Shown: one piece after another, positions 1 to 12,262 of the stretch
How the letters are laid out: each line of letters starts with the position of its first letter
How positions within the stretch are numbered: position 1 is the stretch's first letter
Notes under the pieces: generated by a model
What the model saw: the letters and a program-made list of their open reading frames with translations, nothing else
The model's database searches: none
Told to the model about the DNA's origin: nothing
Translations under genes and position numbers: made by a program
Origin: Plecoglossus altivelis
Lineage: Eukaryota; Chordata; Actinopteri; Osmeriformes; Plecoglossidae
Reading direction: 5' to 3'
Assembly: GCA_036571765.1 (NCBI GenBank)
Contig: BROE01000028.1
Coordinates: 5,229,143 to 5,293,142, forward strand
DNA: 64,000 bases

Positions 1-1203
1 ACTTAAAATGGCTGTCATGCCGGATTCTTTCCACTTAAAAAAATATTGCGGTGTATTTACATTATCGCTCAGCTGGCTATTGATAAAGTTAATGATTCAG
101 GTTAGATTGGCAACTGTGGGTGGTTAACGTAGATTCTCTTTGCTGCATGATATGCAAATAAAGAGGAAAAGGTCAACATCTATATCGCTAGATTTGCACA
201 CACAACCAGGATCTGTTTCGAAACATTGAGACTTCTAGGGTGTTTGTGTACAGTTGAGGGCAGAATCCATCGCAATGAAGAGCTATTGAGCAAGCACGCA
301 CTAATCTGCGTTCATAAAGTAAACACATGCAGTCAGTGGATAATCACAGTCTGATTGCTCGTGCCCTGACATGAAGAAGACACCCCGGGTCACGACCCCA
401 ACTCCAGAGATCTGAGGGATGTCTTCGACTGGTTACAAAGCATTGCGGCTCACCATAATATTGCTATATGTATGTGCATGACATGATTATTTGCTCTTAT
501 TTAGAAAGAAAGCAGCCATCGTCAGCATTTTTACAAGTTGTGAGGAAAACTGTATGTGCAATATTGTGATGCACGATTGACTTATTTATTGAAAGTCTGG
601 AGGACTTTGTTTCTTGAACAACCATCTTTAGAAAAACATGAATATAACGAAAAGACGCTTTATTACGACAGCATCCATCTAGCTGAAAGCTTTTTGCAAT
701 TTTCCGTACGATACTCTTGAACAATACAGCTACACATGAATTCAGGACTTCAGCTGTGCCCAGCTGATGAGCAATAGCACTAGCCATGAGCATTACTACC
801 ATTCATCCGGAGCAATTGTAAACACAGGGAAACATTTTATCCTCTACTAAGTACTGTGGTTGTTCGAGTCATCTGGCGTTGCAAACTGTTGTGCAGCTGC
901 TCCCAGAGTTTGTTGAATGTGGCACAGTTGTAGTTCCTCCCAAAATTAGCAATTGAGTTGTTCTGCAACTCATCAAAAGGGTCTGTCAATGTCATTTGTA
1001 AACCAGGGTCTCCACATCGAGGAATACTGTACATGGAAAACAGACAGGTTCGTTCATGAGTTGGAGAGAGAGATTGGCACAGAAAGGCTGCTTTGGCTAT
1101 GAACTTCTAATCACATTCAATCCAAGTGTACACATCTTGCCGAACAGTCATTAATTATAAAATGATCCTAGTGCAATATAAACACACACAAAAAGTCACA
1201 GAT

Positions 1204-1241
<38 letters not shown>

Positions 1242-1482
1242 AAAGCAAAAAGTGAAGGAAATGGAGGTATCTTTGTTTGTGGTAAATTTGACTTATTTTA
1301 AGAAATATCTACAGGGAAGAGTTTAAATTTACCGAAATACAAATTTATAGACTGACTGCATTGTGATGAAGTCAAGATTATATTAGTATCCGCATATTCA
1401 TTTCACACCATCTATAATGTTTGGCTGGCATTTTATTAAGTACTCCCACATCGATAGATACTGTACACAAATTTTAAAAGAA
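1..1482. other. Non-coding stretch, no gene recognised
   Basis: Short open frames occur on the minus strand near 500-1030, but none shows a recognisable domain, splice context or composition bias. The only clear structure is the CA repeat at 1206-1239. Confidence 0.6.
1206..1239. repeat. (CA)n microsatellite
   Basis: An uninterrupted run of about 17 CA dinucleotides, typical of fish intergenic DNA and likely to vary in length between individuals. Confidence 0.95.
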
Positions 1483-1495
1483 TGGATTTATATTA
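1483..1495. repeat. Target-site duplication, left copy (right copy 4125-4137)
   Basis: TGGATTTATATTA at 1483-1495 matches TGGATTTGTATTA at 4125-4137 at 12 of 13 positions. They bracket the LINE exactly, as expected for target-primed reverse transcription. The first four bases of the right copy could also belong to the element's GGAT tail, so the certain part of the duplication is about 10 bp. Confidence 0.72.
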
Positions 1496-4124
1496 CCCCT
1501 CCTTGAACCACCACCTTAACATGGTGGAGGGGTTTGAGTGCTCGGATGTTCCAGGAGCTGTGTTGTCTGGGGCATAATGGCCCTGGTAGGGTCTCCCAAG
1601 GCAAACTGGTCCTAGGTGACAAGCCAGACTAAGCGCGGTTCACCTACCCCCTATGACAACAAGACAAACGAGGTCCATTATGTCGCCCGGAGTGGCGTTA
1701 CCGGGGCCCCACCTTGGAGCCAGGCCTGGAGTGGGTGCTCACAAGTGAGCACCTGGTGGCCGGGTCTTTGCCTATGGGACCTGGCCGGGTATAGCCCAAA
1801 AAGGCAACTTAGGTCCACCTTCCTGCAGGTCCACCACCCACTGTGGGGAAGGACTTTAGGGAGCCGGCGCAGTGTGTTTTGGGCAATGGTCAGGGCAAAG
1901 TGCCTGGATGACCGAGGCCATGCACACAATCTCTAGCGCTGGGGACATGGAATGTCATCTCGCTGGCGGTGAAGGAGCCTGAGCTTGTGCGGGAGGTTGA
2001 GCATTACCAGCTAGATATAGTCGGCCTCGCCTCCACACACAGCTTGGGTTTGGAGGAGAGGGAGGCGGCAAGCTGGCGTGGGCTTGCTTATAGCCCCGCA
2101 GCTCAGTCGCCACGTGTTGGCGTTTATCCAAGTGAACGAGAACGTCGCGTCCCTGTGCCTTCAGGTCTCTCACTGTTTTGTCGGCCTATGGTCTGAAAAA
2201 CAGTGCAGAGTACCCGGCCTTCTTGGAGTCCCTGGGAGGTGTACTGGACAGTGCACTGACCAAGCACTCTATTGTTCTACTGGGGGACTTCAACGCCCAT
2301 GTGGGCAACAATAGTGACACCTGGAGAGGAGTGATTGGGAAGAACGTCCCCCAAATCTGAACCCGAGTAGTGTTTTGTTATTGGACCTCTGTGCTAGTCA
2401 CAGTTTGTCCATAACGAACACCATGTTCGAGCACACAGGCGTCCATCACTGCATGTGGCACCAGGACGCCCTAGGCCAAAGGCTGATGATCGTTTTGTTG
2501 TCGTGTCCTCTGACCTGCGGTTGTATGTCTTAGACACTCAGGTAAAGAGAGGGGCAGAGCTGTCAACCGATCACCACCTGGTCATGAGCTGGACAGACTT
2601 GGCAGGCCCAAGCGTATCGTTAGGGTCTGTTTGGAACGTCGGGCAGAGCCCTCTGTCAGCAGGGTCTTCAACTCGCACCTCTGGTAGGGCTTCTCTCAGA
2701 TCCCAAGGGGACTGGGAACATTGAGTCTGAGTGGTCCTCCATTGTCGACGCGGCAGCCCGGAGCTGTGGTCGTAAGGTCTCTGCTAACAGTCGTGGCGCA
2801 TCCCCAAACCCGGCGGTGGATATTGGAAGTAAGGGATGATGTCAAACTGAAGGAGTCCTATTGAGCCTGGTTGGCTTATGGGTCCCCTGAGACAGTTTAC
2901 GGATATCGGCAGACCAAGCGTACTTTGGCTCGAGTGGTCGCAGATACAAACACTAGGTTCTGAGAGGACTTCGGGGAGGCCATGTAGAAGGATTATCTGC
3001 AAAAAGAAGGGAAATTCTGCGAAACGGTTTGTCGATTCAGGAGGGAGAATCTGTGCTTCACCAACATCGTTTACGGTGCGGGTGGGGTGCTGCTGACCTC
3101 AACTGGGGACGTTGTTGGACGGTGAAAGGAATACTTTGAGGATCTCCTCAATTCTGCCGTCACAGCTTCCGAGGAGGAAGCAGAGGCTGGGGAGCTGGAG
3201 GCGGACTCGTCAATCACCCAGGCTGAAGTCACCAAGGTGGTCGTCGGCTCCTTGATGGCAAGGCCCCAGGGGTAGATGAGATAGATACGGGGCACTTTGC
3301 TCAGGGCCATCCGGTCCCTGTATGACCGGAGTAGGAGCTTTGTTTGCATTGCCGGTAGGAAGTCGAACTTGTTGCCGGTGCATGTTGGACTCCACCAGTG
3401 CTGCCCTTTGTCACCGGATCTGTTCATTGTTTTTATGGACAGAATTTAGGTCCTCAATCTAGGTACAGCCAGTGACCGGAGGGTGACTGGTTCAGGGAGC
3501 ACAGGGTCTCATCTCTGCCATTCACCGATGATGTTGTCCTGATGGCTTCATCGGACCGGGACCTGCAGCGTGCACTGGAGCAGTTTGTAGCCAAGTGTGA
3601 AGGGGCCAGGATGAGAATCAGCACCTCAAACTCCGAGGCCGTGGTTCTCAACCAGAAAAAGGTGGTTTTCAACTTTTGGGTGGGTGGGGAGTCCTTGCCT
3701 CAATTGGAGGAGTTCAAGTAACTCTGGGTCTTGTTCTCGAGTGAGGAAAGGACGGAACGTGAGATTGACAGGCGGATCGGTGTAGCGGCTGCGGTAAGGC
3801 AGTCTCTTTATCAGACCGATGTGGTAAAGAAGGAGCTGAGCCGCAAGGCAAAAATCTTGATTTAACTGTCAATTTACGTTCCTACTCTCACCTCCCTCGC
3901 CTCCCTCTGGAGGTGTTCCGGGCATGTCCCATCGGGAGGCAGCCCGGGGGGAGACCCAGGACACACTGGAGGGACCATGTCTCTTGGCTGGCCTGGGAAT
4001 GCCTTGGGATCCCTCCGGAGGAGCTGGAGGAGGTTTGTGTGGAGAAAGAAGTCTGGGCCTCCCTGCTCAGACTGCTGCCCCTACAAGCCAGACCCGGATA
4101 AGCAGAAGAAAATGGACGGATGGA
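1496..4124 (+). mobile_element. Decayed non-LTR retrotransposon (fish LINE, possibly I/Nimb clade)
   Basis: A nearly end-to-end LINE copy with one element's worth of endonuclease and reverse transcriptase remnants in several broken frames. The 5' leader (about 1500-1650) starts with a short inverted repeat around ACCACCTTAACATGGTGG. Apurinic-endonuclease-like pieces follow: a WNV start with VEHYQLDIVGLAST near 1950-2040, and LLGDFNAHVGNNSDTW near 2275-2330. The reverse transcriptase active-site motif FTDDVVLMASS is encoded from 3531, followed by the conserved DRDLQRALEQFVAKCEGA stretch. After about 3885 the frame jumps straight to the C-terminal tail (VFRACPIGRQPGGRPRTHW, then LAWECLGIPPEELEEV), so the region between is deleted. 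The 3' end is a short GGAC/GGAT tandem. Many stops and frameshifts make it inactive. Clade assignment rests on memory of similar fish elements and is tentative. Confidence 0.88.
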
Positions 4125-7100
4125 TGGATTTGTATTATAATTATGCTTGGCTTCTACAGAAAGACCTTCTTGAACTGTCTTCATTACCAGTAAACGGCAA
4201 GCAGAGAGTAGGTTTGAAAGACCAGAGCCTTAGTCTGTGCACACACTTTCACTCGGTCACATAGAAACACACAAATTCACAAATAGTTTGATAAATGTAC
4301 AGGAAGTGATATGAAAAGCATGAGAGATGCCCTTGGCCCACAATAAGAACCACAAATCCTAAAGTTATTGGTAATCACTGTTTTCCATTTTTCACATTTA
4401 TCAAGGGCTTCGATTGAGCTGTAAAACTGAGTTCCGGGTGTCATTAAAAGCCACTCAATAAAAAGATTATATGAAATGATAGATTTGTTTTGCTGTTGTA
4501 CAATACATAGGGTTAGAATTCACAAACAGGGAATTGTCATTTATGTCAAGGCCGAGACTTACTGAAGCAATATTGGAATGGGATGTTGACTGAATGCACT
4601 TATACACACTGACGTGACACAAATTTGTGGCAAACATGCTTATCTGAACAGAATAATATATGGCATTAAAGATGTAAAAGAACACAAATAAATCTAAACA
4701 AAGCCTTTTAACTGAAAGAGAGAGATTTTATAAGAACATATATATATATATAAAGTTACTCTAAGTGCTCAAACATAAGAGCACCCTTAATTATCCTTTG
4801 GATAATGTCAGGTCATGTGAGCTTCTTGCCGCAAGGTCAGCGAGTCGGAATAGAGGTAGCAGTCCTGTCCGTGTTGCACACATGTAACATAAGCCCCCGT
4901 CATGTTCCTTCTGTAATCGGAGCTACATGTGAATAAGATTGCAGACCCTCCGGGACCAAACTCCAGGCCAAAGGGTCGTCCACCATTTCCTTGTTAGAAC
5001 AATGAAAGGTCATTAGCTTGCAAGAGAAACAGAAAGTGTTTGAAAAGGGGGGCTTGGGGATGGGGAGAGGGGTGGGGGCCCTGTGGGAATGGTTATCAAA
5101 GAAGCACGGCAGGAGAGGGATTTGTAGAGAGAACGTCTGGCTTTTGGAGTTCCTCTTGCTGCTGCCTTGAGCTTACCATGTCATGACTTAAAGTGCAGCT
5201 CGACACACCAGAATGGTCTATTCGAGGGCCAGTTCTAGTTTTGCAATGAAACCAATTACAAGCTAAATTTCCTCCACAGCGATTTAACATTGAAAGTGTA
5301 AACATAGCTCCTCAAAACGAATCTAGACTGGGATATATTTTACATTTTCTCCAACCCAGATTTATGAGAAGACCACACAACAAGACATACAAACTTAAAA
5401 TCTTGTTTTATGGCAGGGGAAAAGAAGGCAGAAAACAAACACACACACACAGCAATCGATCAGCATGGCGTCTACAACAGTCCTTCAGCCTGACTGGCCG
5501 CAGCTTTAATAACATTCATCCAAACCACTCTATAACATTGAGATATGGTGAAAGACACACACCCACACATACGTATCGAAGAACAAGCACGTCCATTCGC
5601 AGACATCTTTTCCAGGCGTCTCCAGCAGCGGACGTGAGCACAACGTTTGCTCACTGCTGATTCGGAGCCTCAGCAGACGCCTCTGTGTCTTGTTCTTCTC
5701 AAATACAGCGTACGCTCTGATTTACGAAGCGGCAGCCCACAAGCCAAACACCCACTTTCCCATCGTCCTCGCTCTGTGTCTCTTTTCCCTAGGCCCTTCC
5801 TCCTTCCTGGTCTTTTGGCCGGCCCACATCCATCACATCTCCCCTCAGCAAAGGACTCAGACATTTTACATCCCGGCCAATGACATTGGCATCTTATCTA
5901 AGGTGATAGGTCGATCAGAAATGCACAAGTTTTCCCAAGAGGAACAAGTGATTTATTGTACCTCCTCCCCCGTAAGATTGGGCTGGACTGCTAGTCAAAG
6001 CTGATGTGATGTCATGTCTTTGGGGGGGTTACACAAATGAAGACATTGGGGAGAGAGGAGAGGAATGGTTTGTTGGGTTAGCAAAGCTCTGTGATGCGTG
6101 TACGGGCTATGCTGCCTCCTCTATGCTGTGGTACGACAGAGGAAAAAATCACCTCAGACAGGGCTGTGAACAAGGTCGTCTAGGCTCATCTTGTTCCCAT
6201 GGTGAATTAGGATTTGAATGTCCAGAGAGATCTGTCAACACAGGCCTCACAGATACACACACTCACATAAACAGATATACTGTACACACACAATCTGTCT
6301 CTCTTTTTTCCATAGGTTGTTTAAATCAGTGATCCTTTTCTTTGTTTCTTCTGGGGGGGTTTCTTTCTGACTAAGTCTGTGTTTCTAGTTATCCACAGGC
6401 ACATTTCAAACAATATTGGTATTATCTGCGAAGCGTGTGTCTCGTCAGGAATCACTTAGAAACAGGAAATATGGAAGTGTTACACAAAATATTGTGATCG
6501 AGGATAGAGCACATGGCTTACTTTGCTGTTGTCAAGGCCAAGAGAAATAATATATCACAAGATTTTTGCTCTTCAGTACTCAAACTGCTTACCGACTGCA
6601 AGCAAAAAATGTGACCATCAAAGTCACCTCAATCTGACTGTCTGAGAAAAGAATGCGAAAGATTGGAATGATTTGGAGTGTTGGCAACAGTTTTAATCTG
6701 GTAAGAGCCAGATCTAGTACTTCAAGCATCCTCTGAAGTTTGATGTTCTTCATCATTCACCTTAAAGAGAAGGCCCCCTCCCAATTTCATTTTATTTGGG
6801 GACTTTTGTGGTAATGGATCTCATTTCTCACATGGATTGGAGATAAACAACCTTTTAGTTGTTATTAAAAGGGAATTTAAATGATTTTCTTCCTTTAAAA
6901 AACAACAATAAGCCTTTAGATTGGTGCTGTGGCTCCTTTTTCGGTTCTCGTTTGACAATTCCTAATAGTCCCTCTCCCGTTCCAAGTCCTGCAGTCTCAG
7001 CAGAGTCTGGCAGGAGACAAAGAGTGCAGGAAGCTGGCATCTGTCCAAATTACCAACCCATCTGTCCGTCTGTCCTAACTTCACACAGACACACACTCAG

Positions 7101-9924
7101 CAGACACACACACACACACTGCCATTATTAGAGAGATTGTAATGATCTGGGCTTGACATCCAGCCATCAAGCCTCAGCACGTGACCCATATTTGACAGTC
7201 AATGAAAGTTCTGATAAATCACAAACACACACTGGGAATGTTTCGGTTTCTACAATATGCATGAAGCCCATTGCCTCGTACCCTCCAGCCACCCTCTTTA
7301 ACTGGAGACAGTCTACAGTCTGGAGAGCGTACAGAATCTGTCATCACTCGCTCGCTTCTGACAGAAACTGGCTCGTGGAAAAGGCAGTGACTTGGCTGGC
7401 GTTTGCTGTTTGTATTTCTTCGTCTCAGGGAGACCTTATCACACTGACTATTACTACTAGCCAAATAAGTATTTAACGATCCAAGACAAAAGGCCCTCTG
7501 TCCCTCTTTCTCCCTCATTCTCTCTCTTTCTCGCTCTCTCAATCGGCGAGGCTGCTCCCGGTTGAATGGTGGGTCACGAGATTCCACCACTGAATGTTCA
7601 GGTTATAGTATGCTCGTCTCCCCTGTCAAGTAAGGCTGCCAGTCGGTGCGGTGTGAGTGATTAAATGATGCTCCATGTGCATGGTTTTGCCATGACAGTG
7701 GGGGGGGGGAGAGTCTCTTTCTTCAGTTCATGCTATAATGAGCAGAATGCTCTGGCATAGCTACTTGTATTTGAGTTGAGGAGAAAACAAGAAGGACATA
7801 ATGGGGAGCGAGGGCTTTGAAGGATACTTTGTGCTCTCCATTTGTAGTAGTGCCATGACACCATTGCGTTGCCATGCTATGAGTTCAGTGCTATAGGTTT
7901 TTATGTCTCATCCATAATAAAAGATCCTCGTAAAGAAAGCGTTCGCCTTCCTAGGCATATCTGACATGACATACGTGTCACCCTGTGCTTGTGTGACTCG
8001 TAACTTTTCTTTCAAAGTTTCCAAACAAGGAGCTGGATGAGTAACACTGTTGGCTAGAACGGAATGTTCTGTCCATCAGCTACTACAGCATGCATTGTCC
8101 TGAGAATTGCTTTCCTTCTGTCACCTTAACTGGTCAGCGAGATTGCTCGAAGGCTGTAGAGCATGCCGTGGACTGCGGAACCGATGAGGTTTCTCTCATT
8201 CCTATTCCTCCGTTCCCGCTTCAACAACTCAGGCTCCCCAGATACACAGCGAATACAGTAAATCCAGGCTGTCCAATCGATTGGCTCCAACTCTGTGAAT
8301 ACCTTGCTAGTTTTTCTAGATTAAAAGCCTGCAGTGCTCTCCACCTGTTCAGGCCCAGCCTTTTGTCACCGTGTCGACTTGTTGGGAGAAGATTGCTTGT
8401 TGATGCCTAATTGGAAATAGTTTGTGGCCTTCATTTTCTCCAGCAGTGTATCAGGTTGGATCGGACATGAAGGAGTGGGTGGGTGTTTGTTCCTGAAAAA
8501 AGAGAAGTCAACATATTCAGAAACACAAGCTTAACTGTGTAATGATGCTATGTTTGCCATTTCAATAGCCTACTTATGAAATTGACACGTTATCCTTGAA
8601 GGTCCTGTTTTGCTAAATAGGCATGGTTTCTCCTTTTTTGATTCAGAGAGGCTTATTAATTGTGTTAAGGATAATTCAACTGTCTGTATTCGTTTTTGCA
8701 AATGTTTTTGTTCTTAAACCTCAAATACAAATCGTGCTTTATTAACACTTCTTTTGCACCAGAGAGATTGCTACTCAGGCAAAAGAAATTGGACACTAGC
8801 CTTAGGGTGTGCACAACTTAGTTTTATGCTTTCAAAAAGGAGTAATAGGAAACATTCAATGACTACAATAGGACCATTAAAGCCCAAAATCTGTCAGGAT
8901 CTGGTCGGCTTTGAAAATGTTTTATATTTTTCAAGAAATCCAACAAATGAGAAACGTCTTTGTCAAGAGTCCATTTAGCCTGGTGTTAGTTTGTGCCATC
9001 TTGGCTTCATAGCTTGTAAGTGCTAAAAGCTAAACGCCTTACATTATAGCCTGTCAGAGAGCCATGAACTGAATAATTCCCAACAGGTCTGCTTGGCAAA
9101 GTTGAGAGCTGTTAGTTTGGCGGAGCAAGATTTCTTGCTTTTGAACAAAGTGAGAGGAAAACGGCGAGGAACATCTTGATAAAAGAAGGCGACATGAGCA
9201 CGTTTTCCGCTTCTGCACATTAATTGAAGATCAACGCTCCATTATATGGGGAATGTGCTTCAGACTAAACAGTCTAAGTTGTTAGGCCATGAGAAAGCCT
9301 CACCTGTCAAAGTTCATAGTTTTAACGTAATAAATTGCCGCCAATTACGTATTGAATTATGGATTTGTGAAAGTCACTGAGTCTGAGTAAATCAAATTAC
9401 AATGTAGTCATGTGGAAAGAATGAAAACAGTTATCTCTCTGTAGGGGATAGATTTGGTGTGTCCCTCTGTACGGGGAGCACATTCTGAACTGAGGGTGTG
9501 TGGATGACGCTATCTGCGCAGATTAAACATATCCCGAGTACCAATAGATCATCAGTTTGAAGTGGAAAAAGAGGAACAGAATGCTATGAATATGTTTGCT
9601 TCAGAATTACAAACCCAACAAAGGGACAAACAGACAAGGCACAGTGTACAGACAGAGATACACAGACTCACACCTCCACCCCAACGCACTCTGTGACTTT
9701 TTCTGCATGGCTGCAGGAACACATCATGTGAAGATGCCGGGGCAGAAGGCAGATGGTTTGGAGGGTGAAATGCACTGTCGAGGTAGGTGTCGAGGGAGGA
9801 GTGTGTGTGTGCACACGTCTGTGCAAATGTGTGTGCATTCATGTGTCTGCGAGTGTGGGCATGCGTGCGATTGTAGCAGTGTGCATGTTTGTGCCTTACA
9901 CTGTGTCTGTGTGCCTCTCTAACA

Positions 9925-9925
<1 letters not shown>

Positions 9926-9971
<46 letters not shown>

Positions 9972-10007
9972 CGTGCGTGCTTGTGTGCGTGCGTGCGTGT
10001 ATGTGTG
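9926..10007. repeat. (GT)n microsatellite grading into (GTGC)n
   Basis: About 41 bases of pure GT are followed by GCGT/GTGC-variant repeats to about 10007. The flanking sequence from 9800 is also GT-rich, so the whole patch is probably an old expanding and decaying array. Confidence 0.93.
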
Positions 10008-11681
10008 GCGAGAGCGTGGGAGGGTTGCTCCGGTGTTCCCAGTGTTCTCTAGAGGTTAGTGTGTCAAGACAGCACAATCCCAGATCCTATGTTTATATTC
10101 CCAGACGCACAAATATTCAGCAGGGTTCAAGACCGAGTTCAGACACGAGATGGGTGGGGTTGGGGGAAACCAGGTCGAAACCAGGTCTCCTGACATGGGG
10201 GTTTAATGGTAGGCTCCTGTATTCAGGAAAGCCCCCAAATTTGCACAGTTCATTCACAAACATCTACTCGAGAAGCTTTTGATGAACATTTGACACTTTC
10301 TGAGGATGAAACTCTTCAGAACATGGACTGTGATCCCCACCTAGTGTCCTACTCTTCCATAACCACGGCACTCCATTTTCTATGACTTACAGCCCAAACA
10401 GACAAGAAAGGAAGGAAGAGTAGGGCAGTAAAGGTATAGATTTAAAACGCAAATTCTTTAGAAATCACAGTTTTAAGGACTTTTGGTATAAAATGTCCTT
10501 ACTGTTTGGTTGACATAAGGCCAGCACAGGCAGTGACCCTCTCGAGTAAGCCAGCAGATCTCTTTTTTTCCCAAGTGGGCCACCTGATGAGAAGAGGTGA
10601 GGTATTCTCTCAAAGAGAGTCAGTGTTCTATTACAAGAATTCGGAAAGGTATGGCATTCTCCAAAACCAGTCTACAGTCAAGACCAACAGACATCAATCT
10701 GTCGAGGTAGCAGGAGGTTGGGAATGGAAAACCGAACGAGACTGCATGTTTCAGATGGTATGCCACACCTTTTGAAACACCCACCTGTCAGAGAATCTTG
10801 AGAAGTCTTGGAGGTACCGTGTCAGGCAAACGCAAATCAGTCTGTGGTGTACTAAAGTCAGCCAATAGTTGGACATGAGAGAAACTATAAATGGCCATGC
10901 AAGGGGGAGGTAGCTGTCTGGTTCTTTCAAGCAAGGGGGACCTCTAGCGGTTGGTAACATGTACTGTGCTCCATTCTGTGTTATAATGGGAGTAACATTT
11001 TGCCCAACATATCTGTAGAATGTCATCACAACATTATAGGTATACAGAGGCTCACGCACATTGAAAGACACATTTAGCCCTCAGCCACCACTACTACGTT
11101 TGGAACGAAAGGGTCTTCAGCATAAATGGATTCGGGCTAATTGGTGAAAGGTATGGTTTACAAAGACAACTTGAAAGCCTGGCGATGACAGTGCCAGTTC
11201 TTCTATGGAATTAGCCACTTGACTTGAGATTTATGTGATCATAGGTGGTCTCAAACTGCCCCATTCTTTTTTTTTTCACATGCCATTAATGCCTGTCACC
11301 GCTGAAAGCCTTTTTGATATTGAAATATTTCAAATTGTATAGCATGCCTAAGCCCACGGGGCAGAGCATTTGGAAACCTCTGACAGTCATTTTTAAATCA
11401 TGAGTGTGTGCGTTTAACACCTTTGCCTAGCCAGAGTTTCAGGGCATAGACGTGTCTCACTATTGTATTATTGATGCAATATTAATCTTCTAGCCACAAA
11501 AACGAAAGGAGTCATTTAGCTAGTCCTATATTTGCTTGTATCAAGGACTGAATGTGAAGTGGTTCTTTGCAACACACAATCCAGTGGAATATATGTCCCT
11601 TTGTGCTTTATGAAAATAGCATTATAAGTCAAGTGTCATTCGTAAAAAAGAATGTTTTAAGAGGCTGTTGATTTGACTATA

Positions 11682-11695
11682 CCACCAGGTGGCGG
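11682..11695 (+). promoter_or_regulatory. CTCF-like motif
   Basis: CCACCAGGTGGCGG fits the vertebrate CTCF core (CCASYAGRKGGCRS) at essentially every position. It is isolated in non-coding DNA about 2.8 kb beyond the 3' end of hykk. Occupancy cannot be judged from sequence, and a match of this length occurs by chance in large genomes. Confidence 0.4.
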
Positions 11696-12046
11696 TGTTT
11701 GCATATCCGTTTCATGATAATCACAATGTCCAGGGTGGAAATAATCCCTGCCACAGTACCTCGAGGTCTATATTTCCTCAGGGTAGCACTTTATTATTAA
11801 TTATGTTGGACCCCCAAATACTTGCAGCATGGGTTGTGTACATCGGTGGATGCAGGAAAAGACTGACGCCATCACAAGCTGATAACCATCACGTCCCCTG
11901 TTAGTACCTCAATTCGAATAGTCAGCCCTCGCATGCAGATTCCAAGGGCACATGTTTGGTCTCAGCGTTGGTAGGGACATCCCTACCACCACCCCAAGGC
12001 TGAAAAGTGAACTTTAACTGAGAAGTTTTTTGCATTTCATTTAGAC

Positions 12047-12262
12047 CAGGGATGGGCACTCCAGGTCCTCAAGGGCCACTGTCCTGAAGGTTTTAGATTT
12101 AGGCTTCCCTGCTCTAGCACGCCTGATTCAAATGAAGAGGTCATTATCAAGCTCTGTGGAAGCCTCATGATGACCATTCATTAAAATCAGGTGTGCTAGA
12201 GCAGGGAAATATCTAAAACCTTCAGGACAATGGCCCTCGAGGACTAGGAGTGCCCCCCCTTG
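12047..12262. mobile_element. Palindromic hAT-type non-autonomous element, copy 1
   Basis: The element begins CAGGGATGGGCACTCC and ends with a degenerate inverted copy (GGAGTGCCCCCCCTTG). Its two halves are inverted repeats of each other through TAGATTTAGG...CTGCTCTAGCA, so a transcript would fold into a long hairpin. The 8-bp flanks ATTTAGAC and GGTTAGAC agree at 6 of 8 positions, consistent with an old 8-bp hAT duplication. There is no coding capacity. It carries 11 bp in the middle that the copy at 22067 lacks. Confidence 0.82.

Larger units (their letters stand above)
4138..12046. other. Long non-coding stretch
   Basis: No exon with convincing splice sites or a recognisable protein was seen on either strand over about 7.9 kb. 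There are short CA-rich patches (around 5437-5460, 6250-6295, 7085-7120), a TA run near 4739-4752, a G run near 7700, and the GT array described separately. Unannotated regulatory DNA or untranslated exons cannot be excluded. Confidence 0.55.

Noticed and set aside
9753..10052. Cysteine/valine-rich open frames around 9750-10050.
   Set aside because: They are translations of the GT microsatellite.
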